Below are positions 60,903-64,000 of a DNA stretch of 64,000 nt, piece after piece. The position numbers were made by a program, and so were the translations under genes. Numbering within the stretch: position 1 is the stretch's first letter; every line of letters begins with the position of its first letter. Source of the DNA: Ustilaginoidea virens (lineage: Eukaryota > Ascomycota > Sordariomycetes > Hypocreales > Clavicipitaceae); the NCBI RefSeq assembly GCF_000687475.1, contig NC_057319.1, positions 5,446,001 through 5,510,000 on the forward strand, read 5' to 3'. The notes below the pieces were generated by a model. The model had not been told where the DNA came from and ran no database searches. It saw nothing but the letters and a program-made list of their open reading frames with translations.

Positions 60903-60938
60903 GATTAGCTTGCTATTACAGTAGCTAATCAGAGGGGG
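60903..60938 (+). promoter_or_regulatory. Palindrome plus polypurine tract, Copia-A copy 4
   Basis: GATTAGCTTG...AGTAGCTAATC is followed by AGAGGGGG and then the 3' LTR. The tract is the expected plus-strand primer. Confidence 0.72.
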
Positions 60939-61683
60939 TGTTAAAATCCTATAGTAGCCTACTAGGCTGCTGGCCTTATGCCCTACTGGCCTACTAACCT
61001 TCTGGCCCTTATACCGCCTCTTGGACTTATGGTAGTATTACCTTAGGCCTTTGCCTTTTACCTTAAGGATTTTCAGTGGATTATTTACTGTATATCAAGT
61101 AAGGTAGGCCTTGTTGAAAAGGTGTGGCATTGCTAAATTAGCGTGGTTGCCTACTAGCGTGGTGGCGGCCTACTAGCGTGGTGTGGCATTGCTAAATTAG
61201 CGTGGTGGCCTACTAGCGTGGTGGCTAGTCCACTAGTGTGGTAGTTAGTCACTAGCGTGGTGACTAATTACTAGTGCGGTGGTTAGGGTGGTTGGAAAGG
61301 TCGGATATAGCGGGGTTGCTGACGTATCATAGCGAGCATTACGGGGAGCCCTCTTACTGGCTTCCCTGGATGCCTGGGCCCACCCCTCCTTCGTGTATAT
61401 ATAGGATAGCTTTCCCCCTTCTTTCTAGATAGTAGAAGGGCAGCACAATCGAGTCTGTTAATGCACTATATGCCTCTTAACTTCTTACCTTCCCTGCGTT
61501 TTCTGGTTATCTTATATTTGCCTTGCCTTTACACTTGCCCTGCTTTATAGCACTTGTATAGTCTTAGGACTTAGTGAAAAATCTAGTATTATACTAAGAT
61601 TAATTCACAGGTCGCAGACAGTCTTGTGCCATCTAGCTAGCTAGTAAGGCTTTGCTTTTATAGTGACCTTGAGAATTGCAATA
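60939..61683 (+). repeat. Copia-A 3' LTR, copy 4 (745 bp)
   Basis: It has the same ends and length as the 5' LTR. The right flank GTAAG completes the target duplication. Confidence 0.95.
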
Positions 61684-63336
61684 GTAAGCTTTAATTCTTC
61701 CCGTTGGAAGAAGGCATCGTTACTTAGGCTAAGGGTATCATCAGTCTGTATACCTACGATACCGAAGCATGTGCTAGTATCGCTAGTACGGTTAGTATCA
61801 TTAGTGCGGTCATTACCGGCGGATATCAGCAAATAGGGGTTATAGGTTGAAGTGGTTATGCCTAACTTCTCACGATAGTACCGGAAGTATATCGCCTACT
61901 AGTAGGTGCCTGCCTCAGCTATTCCGTATAGTGGCTTCACCACTTCCATGATAGTGTTATCAGGGTATTGGTGTGCTATTTGCTTGGGTAGCTTGGTAAT
62001 GATCGACCGATTGAGGGTAGTTAATGATTATATATAGGCCTGCGTGATATCCCGTATCTAAAGGAATAGGCCGTAAGAGCGTTATAGTGATGGGGCCAAT
62101 GATATAAGTAGCCGTTGATTAGCCCGTTGGATTGTGGGGGACTGAGTCAATATCAATTGCTTTTCATTATTACTATGACCTTATATGACGAGTCGTGATT
62201 TCTCATACGGTATATCCATGCCTTTACCTTTGATTTCCCGTACTATACGTGAGTTGAATAGGCGTTGGGCTCCATATTGACTGATATTAAAGGTGACGAA
62301 TCTAAATATATTACGGGCCTATAATGCTTCAATCTCTATATAGTCCGACTGCTTAAAAGGGTCTCTAGGGGTTGTAATCTTGCCTTCCTAGCGTAATTAG
62401 CTAGTAAGCTGCAGGTCGGCTTGCTCTTTAGCGGTTAGGAAAGAGGCGTTAATGATGGTATTAGAAGCGATAGCATTAATAAAAGCCTCTTCTTAGTCCT
62501 TATTGATCATAACGTCGGATACCACCCTTGCTAGTGATACTGGCCTGGCTTGATCAGGGCTAGTGGCTGGCGACGGATATATCGCGGCTGCAGGTGTTAT
62601 TGCGGCTGGAGGTGCGGCTACAGCCGGTATCCTGACTTCTAGCCTGCCGGGGCAGGCCGGGCCTTCGGGATAAACGATATCTTCGGGATCGGTATCACGG
62701 TCGGGGTCGTGGTTATATAGCTTGACGACTATTGACTAGAACTTAACGGGGCTATGTGGCATTTGCATAATATAGGTCTTACCTTCGAGGCTGATTAGCC
62801 GGTACGGCCTGTGCTATCCACCCTTTTCTCTCTATACCTATACGTCGGACTATAGGGGTAGTCGGTGGATAGGCTATATATTCGGGCCGTTCTATTAGGC
62901 AAGGGTATCGCGAACCTATCGCTTAGCGAGGCATTTCCTAGCTTCGTTAGTAGCCTTTTGTAATATTAAGGCATATTATAATACTAATAGGCTAGGGGGT
63001 GAATCATCCGTAAGTCGGGGATACGCTCTAAAGACTAGTAATATAGGTATAAGGCCGTTAGGCCCAGCAGAATCATTAATGGCTTTAATAGCTAGCTGTA
63101 GTTTTTGTTCCCTTGTTAATAGGTCGCCTACTTCTTCATTGACGATAGTATAGGCTCTGCGTAATAGGGCATGGTATCTCTCGACTTTACTAATGCTGTG
63201 GTGGGTTTTGATGGGGATTTTATCCATATTAATAGAGAAAAGCCAGGTATTGTGACGGAATTTAGTAGAGGCGAAGTTAGGTCTGGCATCGTAAACTATC
63301 TAATCCGGCGGGCTAAGGTAAGTATCGATCTAGTAT
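61684..63336 (-). pseudogene. Copia-B integrase C-terminus, linker and RT pseudogene
   Basis: Minus strand. ORF 62976-63227 reads HHSISKVERYHALLRRAYTI...KAINDSAGPNGLIP, a typical copia integrase segment containing the third catalytic residue (Glu of KVERYH). Text near 62650-62900 is the Pro-rich linker. The end near 61700-61800 reads GIVGIQTDDTLSLSNDAF, the RT catalytic box in the form QTDD rather than YVDD. It is broken by several stops. Its partner pieces are at 53475-54358 and 63679-64000. Confidence 0.75.
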
Positions 63337-63678
63337 TGTCGGAATCGCTGTCGCAAGGTGCCCAATTGGGCACAATTGGGCACATTGCGACGGATGTGCC
63401 GCGCACACCCGTTGCGCACGATGTGGCCACTTTTGCCCCTTTACCCCTGAGCCCGGTAGGGCACGCGGGCAGCCCGGCCCGACTGCGCCGATGCACGTGA
63501 CAACGGCACACGCACAAAAAGGCCACATCGTGTAATTACCCTCTTTTGCTTCCTTTCTTTCCTTTTAGATAGTCAGTCATTAGTAAAGTCAATAAATCCT
63601 TTACTTGGTGACCTCACGGTACATGATACCACGCGCGCGACCCTACGTACAACTGGGTACCCCGAGTTTATATCAACA
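63337..63678 (+). repeat. Solo LTR-B (342 bp)
   Basis: It starts TGTCGGAATCGC and ends TATATCAACA, with a perfect 5-bp duplication AGTAT (63332-63336 and 63679-63683) inside Copia-B integrase. It contains one and a half copies of the palindrome GTGCCCAATTGGGCAC near 63358. It is the reference for the LTR-B ends. The ORFs across it (63171-63500 plus and two on the minus strand) are not genes. Confidence 0.93.
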
Positions 63679-64000
63679 AGTATTCCTTAAGGGTATTCTA
63701 GATGTCTTAGGCCTTCTGTCTTTATAGATCGAGGAACCTAGCTGCCTGGAAGCTTATTGCAGTATCTACGATATATAATACCGGCCGATTGTTAATGTGA
63801 AGGATATCGATAATAATTTCGTAGTTGAATTGGCTAGTATCGTTATCCTTAAGGGTGAATTTAAACCGGTTGGGTGCTTTAGCGTTTATCTAGCATTAAT
63901 GGCATATGTGGGTAATGCTCTTGATGATGTTGCGGTTAATATTATTATAACTAGCCCGTTGAAGTAATTTAGAGAGCCTATTGATAGAGGGATGCCCGAA
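63679..64000 (-). pseudogene. Copia-B integrase N-terminal part
   Basis: The minus strand reads FGHPSINRLSKLLQRA, then a CHxC pair (HHCC zinc finger), NRFKFTLKDN, IIIDILHI (first core Asp) and VLYIVDTAISFQAARFL, a typical fungal copia integrase core. In-frame stops occur near the LTR-B insertion. The gene continues beyond the right edge. Confidence 0.75.

Larger units (their letters stand above)
54359..61683 (+). mobile_element. Copia-A copy 4, full-length and best preserved (7325 bp)
   Basis: Two LTRs of 745 bp, with about seven differences by eye, all G/A, are flanked by a perfect 5-bp duplication GTAAG (54354-54358 and 61684-61688) in Copia-B. Primer site, leader, gag-pol, palindrome and polypurine tract are complete. 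Gag-pol has only a handful of RIP-type stops and one 1-nt deletion, and RT-RNase H is one open 543-codon stretch. It is the youngest or least exposed copy. Confidence 0.97.
52800..64000 (-). mobile_element. Copia-B, Ty1/copia element interrupted twice, runs off the window
   Basis: On the minus strand from right to left: integrase (64000-63679, then 63336-62976), linker and RT (to 61684), and after the Copia-A insertion the rest of RT, RNase H (54358-53475) and LTR-B. The two insertions, 54359-61683 (TSD GTAAG) and 63337-63678 (TSD AGTAT), split it cleanly. The 5' LTR and gag are outside the window. It has fewer stops than the left-block elements. Confidence 0.82.

Noticed and set aside
1..64000. 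CRISPR arrays, prokaryotic operons, rRNA or tRNA genes, giant Starship-type elements
   Set aside because: No regular spaced repeats, no tyrosine recombinase-like frame and no tRNA or rRNA signatures were found by eye on either strand.

Overview
The window looks like a chromosome segment of a filamentous ascomycete. A GC-rich host island of about 12 kb (about 35.34-47.49 kb) sits between two AT-rich blocks of nested, decayed LTR retrotransposons. The repeat blocks carry the mark of repeat-induced point mutation (RIP): CpA changed to TpA on both strands, so CAG/CAA and TGG codons became TAG/TAA while most CpG remains. The introns of the host genes are short (62, 98 and 117 bp) with ordinary GT..AG ends and CTAAC/CTGAC-like branch sites. 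This points to Pezizomycotina, perhaps Sordariomycetes; I cannot name the species.

Left block (1-35.34 kb). The dominant family is a Ty1/copia element, called Copia-A here (LTR of 744-776 bp, single gag-pol frame). Copies lie at 1-3735 (3' part), 17649-25364 and 27757-35108, with solo LTRs at 4276-5048, 14935-15620 and 16214-16988. Between them lie two minus-strand Gypsy remnants (G1, up to 11524; G2, 15621-27194), a minus-strand copia remnant (Copia-D, about 11.5-14.66 kb), a tetranucleotide minisatellite, and short solo LTRs of two further families (LTR-B, LTR-C). Nesting is up to four deep: LTR-C in LTR-B in Copia-A in Gypsy G2.

Host island. Two minus-strand genes are well supported: a transportin/karyopherin beta-2 gene (Kap104 type, three exons, 940 aa, 43082-46064) and upstream of it a small two-exon gene resembling proteasome assembly chaperone 4 (149 aa, 46779-47345). 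From 35.34 to 43.08 kb no gene is recognisable. That stretch is rich in microsatellites, pyrimidine tracts and C/G homopolymers of 15-21 bases, and has two diverged minisatellites.

Right block (47.49-64 kb). A plus-strand copia (Copia-E) begins with a probable LTR about 146 bp upstream of the chaperone start codon. A minus-strand copia (Copia-B, LTR-B at its left end) runs off the right edge. It is interrupted by the best-preserved Copia-A copy (54359-61683, perfect 5-bp target duplication, gag-pol broken only by a few RIP-type substitutions and one 1-nt deletion) and by a solo LTR-B (63337-63678, perfect 5-bp duplication).

I see no bacterial-type system, CRISPR array, rRNA or tRNA gene. The most interesting material is the biology of Copia-A: a primer site matching the anticodon arm of initiator tRNA-Met, a conserved palindrome beside the polypurine tract, a repeat-rich leader with a conserved small ORF, and a Gag without zinc knuckle. 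The pattern of which repeats were and were not mutated is also of interest.
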